Of a stretch of 32,500 bases of DNA, positions 21,527-30,588 are shown one piece after another. The notes under the pieces were generated by a model. The model was not told the origin of the DNA and searched no databases. It saw nothing but the letters and a program-made list of their open reading frames with translations. The DNA comes from Paulinella micropora (taxonomy: Eukaryota; Cercozoa; Imbricatea; Euglyphida; Paulinellidae). The stretch lies in contig WBZZ01000033.1 of assembly GCA_019918135.1 (NCBI GenBank), positions 162,501 through 195,000 of the forward strand. Direction: 5' to 3'. The translations under genes and the position numbers were made by a program. Positions within the stretch are counted from its first letter, which is position 1; each line of letters starts with the position of its first letter.

Positions 21527-22863
21527 CTACAGGGTAGGCGTTTGCCTTTCCTGATCCGCATATCTGGCCAACTGATCGATCATCATCGCGTATTGTATCG
21601 CATATGTGCGATGATATACCCCCGAAATATGAGTAAACGCTTCATCTCGGATTGCGGCCAAATCCCGTGTAAGGAGTTCCTCATATTTCCTCGCCGCTTT
21701 TCTCGAACCCAAACGACACGCTATAACGAGCTTCTGCGTCCGACTCGGTATAGGTATCGAATCCTGAACCAAGAAATCCTCGATATCATACCGCCACATT
21801 TCCGAACGTCTACCCACCGGAAGCACTATCGTGAAATCCCCAAGGGAAATCCGATTCTTCAGCGCCTTCTTGATTCCTGCCACCGAGTCGACCATAATGG
21901 GATCGTCCCCCCACTTTTCGTTGAGGAACTCAATAATTCCCGTCTTCGCCTGACTCGGCTTTGCCACGTTACATACCACGTACTGTGCCATTGGCAACGT
22001 CCTGCCATCCATTTCTTTGTGTTGGTCCCCCAGATTACGGCCGTGTGTCGGGAAACCGTCCGTGGCCTCCGTTGTTCTCTCAAGTGTTCCAACCGCATGT
22101 CGCACAAGGCCACTATCTGATTTGGCGTCCATTCGTCCTCCGATTCGCTCTCCTCCTCCGTTGCCTTGGGGTCCCCCACCGCAAAAACCTCGCATGCTGC
22201 CTCGTCAGCCGCTGCCTCTTCCGACATTACGACCTTCACGGCCGCAAAACTACCAGCCGTCCATTCCCCCTCATTACCTTGAGAGTGGTCATCTGTCGAC
22301 AAGTGCACCATCTTGTATACCGGTGCGTTTTCGTCCGCTCCATATCGCACCGTATACCCCGCACAGTCGATGGACGTGCGCATTCGTCTGAGCGCGTCCA
22401 AGCTCCACAACAAGCCCCCCGTGTATCCTGGTACCACCCAAAACTTGTGAATATAGACCGAGCCGTCGGAGAGCCGAAAATTCAGCAACATCGTGCCCGT
22501 GATCGGTGTCGATCCCGACACTCCACTCACCCATCCCTGCGTGCGCCGCAGTGCCTGCCGATACCACTGCTGTCCCCCATACTTGTCCTGACAGCTCCTC
22601 CCCATGACACTGATCGCCGCCATCGTGTCATTGCCAATGACCTCATACCCGCCCAACTCGACAATTTCCACCTTCGTGTAGGCTAAAGGGAAATCAGCTC
22701 TTTTAATTGAATTAACCATTCTCCTAGGACTCATTGAATCCGCGCGTTCCACGATCTTTTGGTATGTCTGGAGGATAAGTCGGTTCCGCTCCCGTTCCTT
22801 ACCCTCATCCTCTCCATTGAGTCCCATTTTCCCTTCCGACCCCTGGTCCATAGCCTTATCCAT
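21527..22863 (-). pseudogene. Aspartic protease and downstream Pol region
   Basis: The frame at 21859-22863 has IGNDTMAAISVMG where retroviral-type proteases have DTGA followed by a hydrophobic segment. Downstream VYIHKFWVVPGYTGGLLWSLDAL fits the family's second conserved strand and the LG-x-D-x-L element. The usual glycine after DT is Met, so catalysis is doubtful. Around 22000-22060 the sense frame shifts to 21527-22195, with WGDDPIMVDSVAGIKKAL and DFTIVLPVGRRSEMW. That latter part is unrecognised. The protease would cut Gag-Pol. Confidence 0.6.
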
Positions 22864-24198
22864 GTTCTCTCTCCTCTGATCCTCTATTTCTCGCCTCTCT
22901 CCCTTATCCCCCTTACTCCCTAATCCCCCTGAGCCCCCTTATCGCCCTTATCGTCTATAGCTCCGTTATCCTTATCCTCTGTTCTTCCTGGGTTTTCTCC
23001 CGTTCCATCCCCACGAGTCCGCTCCTCTGCCTTCTGCCGTTTGTCGTGTGCCCTGCCCTCTCTCTCCCTCTCTGCTGCTCTCATCCGTTTTCTGGTCATT
23101 CCCCAGTCAGATCCATGGACTGTCGTTCTCCTTTGCCATCCCTCCTGGACGGGCTGCCGTACCCCGCTCCATCTACCCGCCGGAGCAGCAGGCGTTCTTG
23201 CAGTCTTCGTTCCCCTATCAGCCATCAAATCCCGCCGCATACCTTATGTTCCGTGTTGATATGTTCCCCACCTGTTTTGCCTTCCCCCGTGATCGACGTC
23301 ATCTTTATCATCACGCCGTAGCGGTCGCGCCTCTTCCTCCCTCGGCGTCCGTTCCTGTTCAAATATGCCATGTTTCCGTTCATGTTTTTGTTCCATTTCC
23401 TCCACGGATATTATCCTACCCGATGGCGTGGGTGTGCCCCCTCCCGCCGCTCCCTGTCGCTCCGGTAAACCCGCCGTCGCCCCTGAAATCAATGCCTGTC
23501 GATCCGGGTGCACATACGAAAAACTGTTGCCTGTTCCTTTGCTCCCTTCACCCCCTTTTCTTCCCTTCCCTTCCACCTTTTCTCTTATCCTGTACCTCTG
23601 AGGCCATCCCCGGCCCTGTTGCCGCCGAACGTTGTGTGCCCCCTCGCCCTCTTCATCGACCGCCGCCACGTCCTACGCCACCACCGCCTCGTTGCCGTAA
23701 TCCCGCCGCTGACAAGTACGATCCTCGATCCTTACACTTCCATCCGTATTTCTGGATGTTCGCGGTGTTGAACCGTTGCAGCTCGTCAAGTTCGTCCCGG
23801 TTAAACAGGTCCTCCAATCCCCCGAGCTGCCACATGCCATGTCGAATTCCCTCCTTCAATTCCCGTATAGCCGCGTTCTGCTCCTCCCGCGAGACTTTAT
23901 CCATGTTGTCGTGATACAACGTATCCTCGTGTAAGCAGCATTCGCCCCGTAGGCGTAGGAACCATATCCCAATTTGCCAATAGCACGATTTGCGCCAATG
24001 GCTGTTCTCCTTCAATGCCCGTCGCTCATATTTCGGTTCTCCCGGTGCATTGCCGAGTGACCAGTCGGTCGTCCGGGGGATATCTTGCCTGGCCCGGCCT
24101 CAACTCCCGATTCCTCGCCGCATTCGTGTAAAAGGACGGATCCATCACATCTGGTCCGGATCCTTTCTGCCTGAACCCTCCCGCTCCATGCGCCGCGT
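22864..24198 (-). pseudogene. Spacer between Gag and protease, frame-broken
   Basis: Protein-like stretches appear in three frames in turn: 24026-24198 (YPPDDRLVTRQCTGRTEI), 23653-24015 (DKVSREEQNAAIRELKEG and QRFNTANIQKYGWKC), 23244-23669 (RIISVEEMEQKHERKHG) and 22920-23240 (very basic and acidic). Codon pattern and C-rich plus strand match the rest of the element. No known domain and no clear CCHC knuckle was found. Confidence 0.5.
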
Positions 24199-26205
24199 TT
24201 ACCTCCGCCGGCCGAGCATATGGATGCGGGCGACGATCTTCCCTGTTAGACCCCGGCCTCGTCTCCCTCCGCCGAAGTCCCCCGTGCCACGTTGCGGTCT
24301 GCCACCGCCCTGTTGGCCCCTTGTACGACCGCCGCCGCTTCCGGTCTGCCGTCCTCCTTGTTGTTGCCGCATTGGTGCCTTTGGCATCTTCGCCAGAATC
24401 GCTGGATCCATCAACAGCGTCTTTATTGCCTTGACGTCTTCGCGATCCATCGCCCAAGCCACCGGGTTGGTTTTGCCTTGCCATGTCTGCCATTTTTTCT
24501 TGTCGTCGTCGGGTAGCGCCGGCAATCTCACGCCCGCGGTCAGCATCTCCGTTACCACGTTCTTGGTTGCCTGTTCCCTCCATAAGCCATGCCCCAAGAT
24601 TAGCGGGTATACCTTCCGCTCATCGTTGATCAGGCACGCGTCCATGACTGCTTGGAATAAGGCCGGTAGAGACACGCGGGCCCTGACCTTATCCTGGATC
24701 ACCCCCCGAACCGTTTCCAATTCCTCATCCGCATCAGTGAGTGCCACAAACCCAAAGACCGTGCCAAAGACATAATGGATCACATCCACGAACTGCCAGT
24801 GCGATCTTGCCGTATTGCCCTTGACTTCCTTGTCGAAGACATCCTTCCACAACGCCTGGTTCGACAACCCCGAGTTAGCCCCAGCAATTCCCAAGACGTC
24901 CGCCAAGACGAAGCAAATTGATTCAAGATCGTTGCCACTCTGCGCCCCGCGCAGCTGTTTCTTGAACTGTACCGCAAATTGCCGCATCATGTTCATATAT
25001 CGCCTGTCATCCCCTTGGCTTTGGTAGATTAGGTCGTACCCCTTCCTTGCCAGCTCCGTATTTGCCTTCAACTCTTTTATTATCTTTTCCCTTTTCTCCC
25101 ATCCTTGGACCGAACTCCTGGTTGTACTACTCGCCCAACATGAGTGATTCTTCTCGTCATCCTCCGATCCTTCCTCCTTAGAATCCTCATCCGACTCCGA
25201 GCCTTCCGAGCCGCTTTTCTTCTTCTTACTCTTCTTCTTCTTTTTCTTTTTCTTTTTCTTTTTCTTTTCTGTTGACGCCGCCTCCGGTTCTTCCATTAAT
25301 TTCAGCCGAAGCCTCGTCCAGGCTACCCAACCATCCACACACCCCCTCACCAACGACAGGTGATACACCCACATCCGCAGTTCCGTCACCGTCGCCTTGC
25401 GGACCGCGTCATCCATCAGAGCAGCCCCGTTCGCCGCGTTGTCCAAGAGCTTCTTGAGTGTCGCCCCCCGTTCCTTGATGTGCCCCATCGCGTCCATTCC
25501 GTCGTTGTACTGCTTCATGGCTTCTGTAAAGAAGCCCGCTTCCTTCCTCACCTCGTCCGCCAATTGCGCGTTTGCCGTTTCCGACTATGACGCCAAGTCA
25601 TCAACCGGATTGAGCATCATGCGCTTGTTCCAATCGTGGAAAGCCGCAGTGACTTTGATGTCCTGCTGTCGGATTGCCAAGATCAGCCGGTCAATAGCCG
25701 CCATCATTTCCGTCACTTTTCCTTCGGTTATGACCTCCCCCTCGTCCATTATAGGCCGTACCATATAAGCTGTCAACGCCTTCGACGAGATCTGGTCCCT
25801 GTGGTGTCCCACCGCCACCGCCAAAGCCTCCGCCATTTTGGCCAACACTCCCGTCTTGATCCCCGGCCCCCAGTGTGGCTTGCCTGCTGGTAGCTGCCAT
25901 TCGTTCCACGCGTCGATGTCGTCCCTAATTCCCCCTTCATCAGGTCCGTCCGTCCAAATTTTGAGCGAGTTCCTGCTCAGCTGTGAGTAAATTTCGATAG
26001 CCGTCGGGCTCGCTTGCAACATTAGGAGGAAGTGGTCGGACATAATCGGAGGATTCCGCGCATACGTCATAGGAGCCGCCGGCGCCACCCCCGCATTGTC
26101 CTCCCCCTCGTCCACTCGCATAGGCGAGGGTCCCGCTTTCTTGAGTGGCGTAAACCTGATCGGTAGTACCGGTGGCGGTACCCCTCCTTGCGCCTCGTCT
26201 GCCAT
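24199..26205 (-). pseudogene. Gag-like polyprotein with one in-frame TAG
   Basis: The frame runs from ATG at 26205 to 24199, about 669 codons, broken only by TAG at 25585-25587. The first 206 residues are unrecognised, partly helical (FLLMLQASPTAIEIYSQL). After the TAG come helical segments, a run of 12 Lys (about 25220-25265), an acidic patch, and a helical core including VIHYVFGTVFGFVALTDADE. The C-terminus is RG/GG-rich (GGGRTRGQQGGGRPQRG) and basic. That is a likely nucleic-acid-binding tail in place of the usual CCHC knuckle. Position upstream of pol and the basic tail argue for Gag. No capsid signature is certain. Confidence 0.65.
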
Positions 26206-26428
26206 TCGTTGCCACTAATGTAGAAGGGAGAAATTGATAATAATAGAACCCAAACCCATATATACATGTCTCTCTTCCAATATGATCTCCATTCTCCTGT
26301 CCACATCCCTTGCAATATCCAAGCATTGCCCGCCTCTAGCCCTCCGGGTCCTCTCTCCATCTTTCCTATGTATCCGTCCCCCCCCCCTTTTTTTTTCACT
26401 GATTAGTTTCCGTTGCCCCTCCCGTTTG
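26206..26428 (-). other. Gap between the extra ORF and gag
   Basis: 223 bp with a C9T9 run at about 26379-26397. The gag start is preceded (minus strand) by TTAGTGGCAACGA. A TGG-started primer-binding site is conceivable there but would overlap the gag start. I see no further gene. Confidence 0.35.
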
Positions 26429-27166
26429 TCACATGCTGAACCGTTCCAGCACGTCTCTATCTAACTCTTCCATCCATTCCATCATCTCCTCCGCTGTCTC
26501 CCGTTGGTCCAAAGACCCCCTGCTTCCTTTGCGGTTAGACCTCTCCTCCCCCTCTTCATCCGTTGTCTCCTCCTCCTCCTCCTTCGCTTCCTTCTCCCAC
26601 TTCATTGCCAATTCCTGTATGTGTCTTATCTCCATTTTTGCCCCCAAGGCCGTCATCCATTCCTTCGTCTCCTCCGACTGCCACTCATTGCCCTCTATAC
26701 TCCCCTGTGTCTGTTCCTTCGTCCATCTCATCCTCAACCGACTGACAAACTGTTTCCATTGTGCAGGATGTTCGTCATGCCATTTGGCCTCCCAAGCCTT
26801 AGCCTCTGCTACTGTGCCCGTAAGCGCAGTTTCCACCGACAAAATAACGTCTTGTATCATGTCACCCAGTCTCCTTTCCACCTCTTGAATTCGTGCGTAC
26901 TGTCCCCATGCCTCCTCTGATTCCTTGAAGTGCTTCCAACAAGGCTCCCTCATCTCGACCGGCATTGTACTCGTTCGCGTCTCCCATCTCTTCCTTATAA
27001 TTTCCCATCTTGCCTCCTCTACCACTTCCTTCTGCCGTTGTGCCCGTTCGTGTCCCAGTTCCCACGCCTGGGCCAGTGCTCTAACTTGACTCCCCGAGTC
27101 ATGATCCGAGTCCTCTCGTATCTCTTGTTCCACCACCAATTCTCCCTCTATCTCCTCGTCTTCCAC
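26429..27166 (-). CDS. Intact extra ORF upstream of gag, unknown function
   Basis: A 245-codon frame, uninterrupted, in the same orientation as Gag and Pol and with the same base composition. It begins MEDEEIEGELVVEQEIREDS. It is rich in Glu, Lys, Trp and Arg and looks like a series of helices or coiled coil, with segments such as EVERRLGDMIQDVILSVE, an acidic stretch KEEEEETTDEEGEE and the C-terminal helix EEMMEWMEELDRDVLERF. There is no recognisable domain. It could be an accessory protein of the retroelement or a host gene beside it. The shared composition favours the first. Confidence 0.6.
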   Translation of the reverse strand: MEDEEIEGELVVEQEIREDSDHDSGSQVRALAQAWELGHERAQRQKEVVEEARWEIIRKRWETRTSTMPVEMREPCWKHFKESEEAWGQYARIQEVERRLGDMIQDVILSVETALTGTVAEAKAWEAKWHDEHPAQWKQFVSRLRMRWTKEQTQGSIEGNEWQSEETKEWMTALGAKMEIRHIQELAMKWEKEAKEEEEETTDEEGEERSNRKGSRGSLDQRETAEEMMEWMEELDRDVLERFSM

Positions 27167-27456
27167 CTTTTATGTAATATTGTAATAATGTGTGAATGCA
27201 GAACAAATGTATGATCATATTAGTATTGCTCTGTGTGTTATGTTGTTTGTATATATACGTACCCTTTCCAAAGAAAAGAAAAGCTTCTCGTGTTGGTATA
27301 TCATCCTCTTCCTCTGCATAAAAAATTGAAACTATGCAGAAGACGTAGAATTTTTTTCCTCTGTATGAATAAAGACCACCGTAGTCGTGTACCTACATGT
27401 ATGATTGTATGCATGTGTGCATGTATGTAATTGTATGTGACATTGTATGTATGTAG
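27167..27456. other. AT-rich boundary DNA with TATG words
   Basis: Composition switches from C-rich to AT-rich at 27167. AATAAA lies at about 27368. Degenerate TATG repeats run from 27395 to 27460. No gene was seen. Confidence 0.5.
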
Positions 27457-27669
27457 TCAACACAGTGACTGTACCATGAGGCATTTATCGTGGTGCATTT
27501 CCCGCTGGAAGTCGGCGATGTAGGGCTTCACGATGGCTTGCAGCCCCTTGTGTCGCTCGTAGTCTTGCAAAGCCCTCCGGTTTGCATCGATTTTTTTATC
27601 CAGCGCCGCCAACCCTGCTGTATTTCCTTCCTTTGCAAGCTGGATTTTTTCCTGCTTCCATGCCTCAAC

Positions 27670-27676
<7 letters not shown>
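27457..27676 (-). pseudogene. Exon-like piece, possible transposase N-terminal part
   Basis: On the minus strand a frame of about 70 codons runs from a (TA)n tract to TGA at 27457. It reads like a helix and strand: KVEAWKQEKIQLAKEGN, RRALQDYERHKGLQAIV, then KPYIADFQREMHHDKC. The plus-strand readings look much less like protein. A helix followed by a hydrophobic strand ending in ADF is what one expects just before a DDE core. The rest of such a core seems to lie on the other strand at 27873-28315. Weak evidence; it may be an unrelated gene fragment. Confidence 0.35.

Positions 27677-27706
<30 letters not shown>
27674..27706. repeat. (TA)n tract
   Basis: About 32 bp of pure TA separate the minus-strand exon-like piece from the plus-strand exons. 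Self-complementary TA tracts can form cruciforms and act as breakpoints. Confidence 0.85.
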
Positions 27707-27708
<2 letters not shown>

Positions 27709-27872
27709 ATATTACACTTCTAGGGTCCATGACGGCCGCAACAACTGCATGGTGCTGGGAGCAGATGTTCACCAAGTTTCAGATACATACCCGATGGTTC
27801 CCCAGCCGCCGCATCGCAAGGCAGATATAGATTGACAGAGCAAGTACAACGTAACACCGCATTTTTCTTTAG

Positions 27873-28036
27873 GCGTTTTGTCCTGCAAACGGATGACAAC
27901 GGAGCCAACGTCAAATCCTACGGCCTCATCAATTTCTGGTCAGGCATCAGGAAGTGGCTGCAAGACACACTTGGAGAAACAAAGTTTGAGTTCGAAACGG
28001 CAACTTACCCCCCTTGCCACGGCGATGGCCCGGCAG
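27873..28036 (+). CDS. Exon with DDE transposase-like core
   Basis: The acceptor ATTTTTCTTTAG| is strong and the donor CGGCAG|gtgccc is good. The 54 codons contain FVLQTDDNGANVKSYGLINFW and end in TYPPCHGDGPA. An Asp-rich strand, a helix with an aromatic face, then an HG-D/K-G-x-x-D element is a pattern I associate with DDE-type transposase-derived proteins. The last Asp is formed by splicing to 28173. No family was assigned. Earlier exons could not be fixed. Confidence 0.45.
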
Positions 28037-28172
28037 GTGCCCTTTTCAATGCATCTCTTGAACGCTTTCGTTTTATGCATGGATGGATTGATGGATGGGT
28101 TGAGAGATGGATGGATTCGAAATTCACTGAAATCGGTGTCATATATTGTCCATTGAATGCTGTTATGCGCAG

Positions 28173-28315
28173 ATTGGCATATCAACTTCGTCAAGAAGCA
28201 GGCGTGGAAGCAGCAAGTCACCAGGCGACTTGCTTTCTACAAAACTTCTGAATATGCCGACCTCTTTCGACAGCGGCCGAAAACCCACGTGGCTACAGTC
28301 CCCGAACAATTCACG
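28173..28315 (+). CDS. Next exon of the transposase-like gene
   Basis: It joins in phase to 28036 (G|AT gives Asp). It encodes WHINFVKKQAWKQQVTRR, then YKTSEYADLFRQRPKTHV and ends before TTCACG|gtgaga. Between the two exons (28037-28172) lies ATGG-repeat DNA typical of the introns here. If unspliced, the frame runs on to TAG at 28442. Confidence 0.45.
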
Positions 28316-28757
28316 GTGAGAGACTTTGACGACGCAACTAAGGAACCCGTCCTGGACACGCCACACATCCCAACTTCAAGGCCGGCTGACGACAGAATCG
28401 GCCAGGGTGTCAAGAAAGTCTCTTCAATCAGGTTCATTAGTTAGATTAGCCTTAGTGTATTTATTTGATCATCAGTGGTAAATAGAACGTGTTATCCCTA
28501 GGGCTTCTATAGCTACATGCATTTGTAGGTATTGGTACCTGGATTCCAAGGGGAACAAGGTTTTCGAACCAGGAGTAGCAATTGCCCGTGAGCACCCACT
28601 GGCGTCGCAAGGTACATAATCATTGAGAATTTGGAGGGGGAGGTGGGGGGGGGGGGGGCGGGGGGAGGGGGGAGGTCAGAGGCAGAGCTTCGAGAGATTC
28701 CATGAAAAGGTAATCTAGCGATCTGCAGCTTCAGTATACCAAGGAGAATCATAATCT
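28316..28757 (+). other. Probable intron or spacer with a poly-G tract
   Basis: A G-rich run at about 28634-28676 includes about 14 consecutive G. No clear exon was found, but an alternative reading at 28900-29035 (PTMRVVARPGKEGSERTFPEG) after CTGTCAG| could be a further exon of the transposase-like gene. Confidence 0.35.
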
Positions 28758-29794
28758 GTGGCTCTGTATAGTAGTGAAATCAAATTTGAATTTTTGCCTC
28801 TGTACAATGTGTTGACAGCTACTCTTTGGGATTTTCGAGAATATCGCGGGAGCTGCCGCAAGTGCTCGCAGCTCTTGCTCCGCCCGGTGCTTCTGTCAGA
28901 TCCTCCATCCGACCATGCGGGTGGTTGCGAGGCCTGGCAAGGAGGGGTCGGAGAGAACGTTTCCAGAAGGGATGCAGATTTTATTCGACTGCAACACCAG
29001 TTTGAGCTTGCGCGAACTCCGTCTACTGTCAACATAAGGGAGATACGCAGTAACAAAAAAGGGGGGCGGAAGCCCCGCAAGTCCCAGGTGACTCCGCAGC
29101 AGCTACTCGATGGCCCGCGACTACCAACCGTCGAAGCAATGACTGCCGCCTGCTCTGCAGCAGAACTGAAAGCATTGTGCAATCAACTCGGACTGTCTAA
29201 AAGTGGGTCTAAGTCTGCGCTCGCACAAAGTCTCATAAATGCTTGGAAAGATGGCCAACGTCCATTACCTGCCTCTGCCTCCACATCCGCGGATGGAGTG
29301 AATGGAGCTTCTGCTGCGCCAGCGCCTGCAGCGCTCGCGGCGGCGTTCGCGGCAGGTCCCTCGTCAAGTGTACCTGCAGCTGCTATGGTCGCGGCAAACC
29401 CTATTTTAGGTGTGCCTCAAGCTGTTCCTGGGGAAATTGCTTCTTCTGCGCCGGCACCTGCAACGCGCACGGCGATTGCTGCATCATCATCGTCAAGTGT
29501 GCTTGCAGCTGACATGGTCGTGGTAGGGTCCTCGCCAGGTGTGTCTGCAGTTGTCCCTCGGAAACGTGCTATTGCGGCGCTGGCGGCACCTGCAGCGATC
29601 GCGCTAGTGTCCGCTATTTCACCGAACGTGTCTGCAGCTGCCGCAGTCGCGGCAGGGTCCTCGCTGGGTGAGCCCGCAGCCGCCAGACTCAGTCAGAAAC
29701 GCATGCGTCTTAGTACCGGTGGCAGAAAAAAAACGCAAGCAGGCTCAGGGGTAGCAAATGTCTTTCTGCAGTCTGCAGAAAGCCTTGCATCAGG
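28758..29794 (+). CDS. SAP-domain protein, main exon
   Basis: An open frame from 28758 (true start uncertain, possibly a later acceptor such as ACGCAG at 29050 or CCCAG at 29089) carries a basic patch (KKGGRKPRKSQ). A SAP motif follows at about 29126-29256: TVEAMTAACSAAELKALCNQ, LGLSKSGSKSALAQSLINAW. SAP domains bind AT-rich DNA or RNA in nuclear proteins. Then come three degenerate repeats of about 40 residues, rich in Ala, Ser, Val and Pro (SSSVPAAAMVAA, SSSVLAADMVVV, PNVSAAAAVAAG), and a basic stretch KRMRLSTGGRKK. The donor CATCAGG|gtcatc at 29794 gives phase 2 for the next exon. Confidence 0.6.
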
Positions 29795-29945
29795 GTCATC
29801 ATTAATTTTACTACGTATCTGTCATAAATACATTGATAAATTAATACATACATTAAATCATTAATACATTAATATGTTTATACATACATATATATATCAA
29901 TACATACATTCACACATACATACATTTATATACATACCTTTTCAG
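29795..29945 (+). repeat. Intron with CATA microsatellite
   Basis: Degenerate (CATA)n from about 29825 to 29935, then CCTTTTCAG at 29937-29945, a good acceptor. Confidence 0.6.
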
Positions 29946-30150
29946 AATGGAGTTGACCATGGCAAGCGCGCAGCAACCGACAGCTGCGCCTGCGTTTGCA
30001 TCGTCGTCTTTGCGGAGATCTTCCCGTAGCACCCGCTCGGAGAATACTTACGTTGGACTGGACCAAGAAGAGCAACCATCCGAGGGTGAAGATGAAAATT
30101 GGGTTTATGAAGGCAGTGAGAGCGACGATAAGAGCGAGGGCGACGAATGA
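29946..30150 (+). CDS. Acidic C-terminal exon of the SAP-domain gene
   Basis: One base plus 67 codons, phase-matched to 29794. It begins MELTMASAQQPTAAPAF, has a Ser/Arg-rich patch (SSLRRSSRSTRSE) and ends in an acidic tail (EEQPSEGEDENWVYEGSE and on) with TGA. If the splice is wrong it could be a small separate ORF. Confidence 0.55.
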
Positions 30151-30588
30151 ATGATATTCAAGTTTGGGATCCGTTGCTTTTATAAAAGAACCATCCTATA
30201 AGTAACTGCCGCCACCATGAGTCTCACTATAATGTTCTTCCGCTTAAAATTTACCAGCGATGAGTACTGAAATAAAAAACATATGTATATATTTCTTGGG
30301 GTTCGAAATCAATTTGGGAAACTTCTGTTTAATAAAGATTACGCAACAAGTCCTAGCTTCCTTCTTGCAATTGGAAATTCAGTGCTAGTGAAATAATCTA
30401 TCTAGCCTCTCCTTCAGGCTCACTCCGGCTTGACGAATGCAGTCTTAATATCATTGGATTTAAGAAGTTTTTAATATTACTTTTAAAGAATTATGAAGGA
30501 CACCAAAAGTAGGTAGCACGTGCCAATATGTAACAAAAATGTATGTCTTGGATGCGCGGCGTTAAAGTTGTTGTGACAAAATTGCATA
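30151..30588. other. AT-rich 3' flank of the SAP gene
   Basis: AATAAA occurs at about 30269 and AATAAAG at about 30330, both plausible polyadenylation signals. No coding frame was seen. Confidence 0.45.

Larger units (their letters stand above)
14900..27166 (-). mobile_element. Degenerate Ty3/gypsy-like LTR retrotransposon
   Basis: In minus-strand order the element has an extra ORF, Gag, a spacer, protease, reverse transcriptase, RNase H, integrase and a C-terminal domain. RT, RNase H, integrase is the Ty3/gypsy order. The coding part alone is about 10 kb, which is large for the group. In-frame stops lie at 25585 (TAG), 19202 (TGA), 18719 (TAA) and 18177 (TAG), and there are at least six frame changes. 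I found no matching LTR pair by eye. The boundaries are therefore set by composition: C-rich on the plus strand inside, AT-rich outside. The right edge may be truncated just past 27166. Confidence 0.8.

Noticed and set aside
17637..25587. Reassigned stop codons in this genome
   Set aside because: TAG, TAA and TGA are all involved, one of them at an expected Ser. The large gene also ends normally at TAA, so mutation is simpler.
14900..27460. A pair of LTRs flanking the retroelement
   Set aside because: I compared 14900-17140 with 26206-27460 by eye. Only short chance similarities appeared (TGTAGAA at 14903 and 26220). A dot plot would be decisive.
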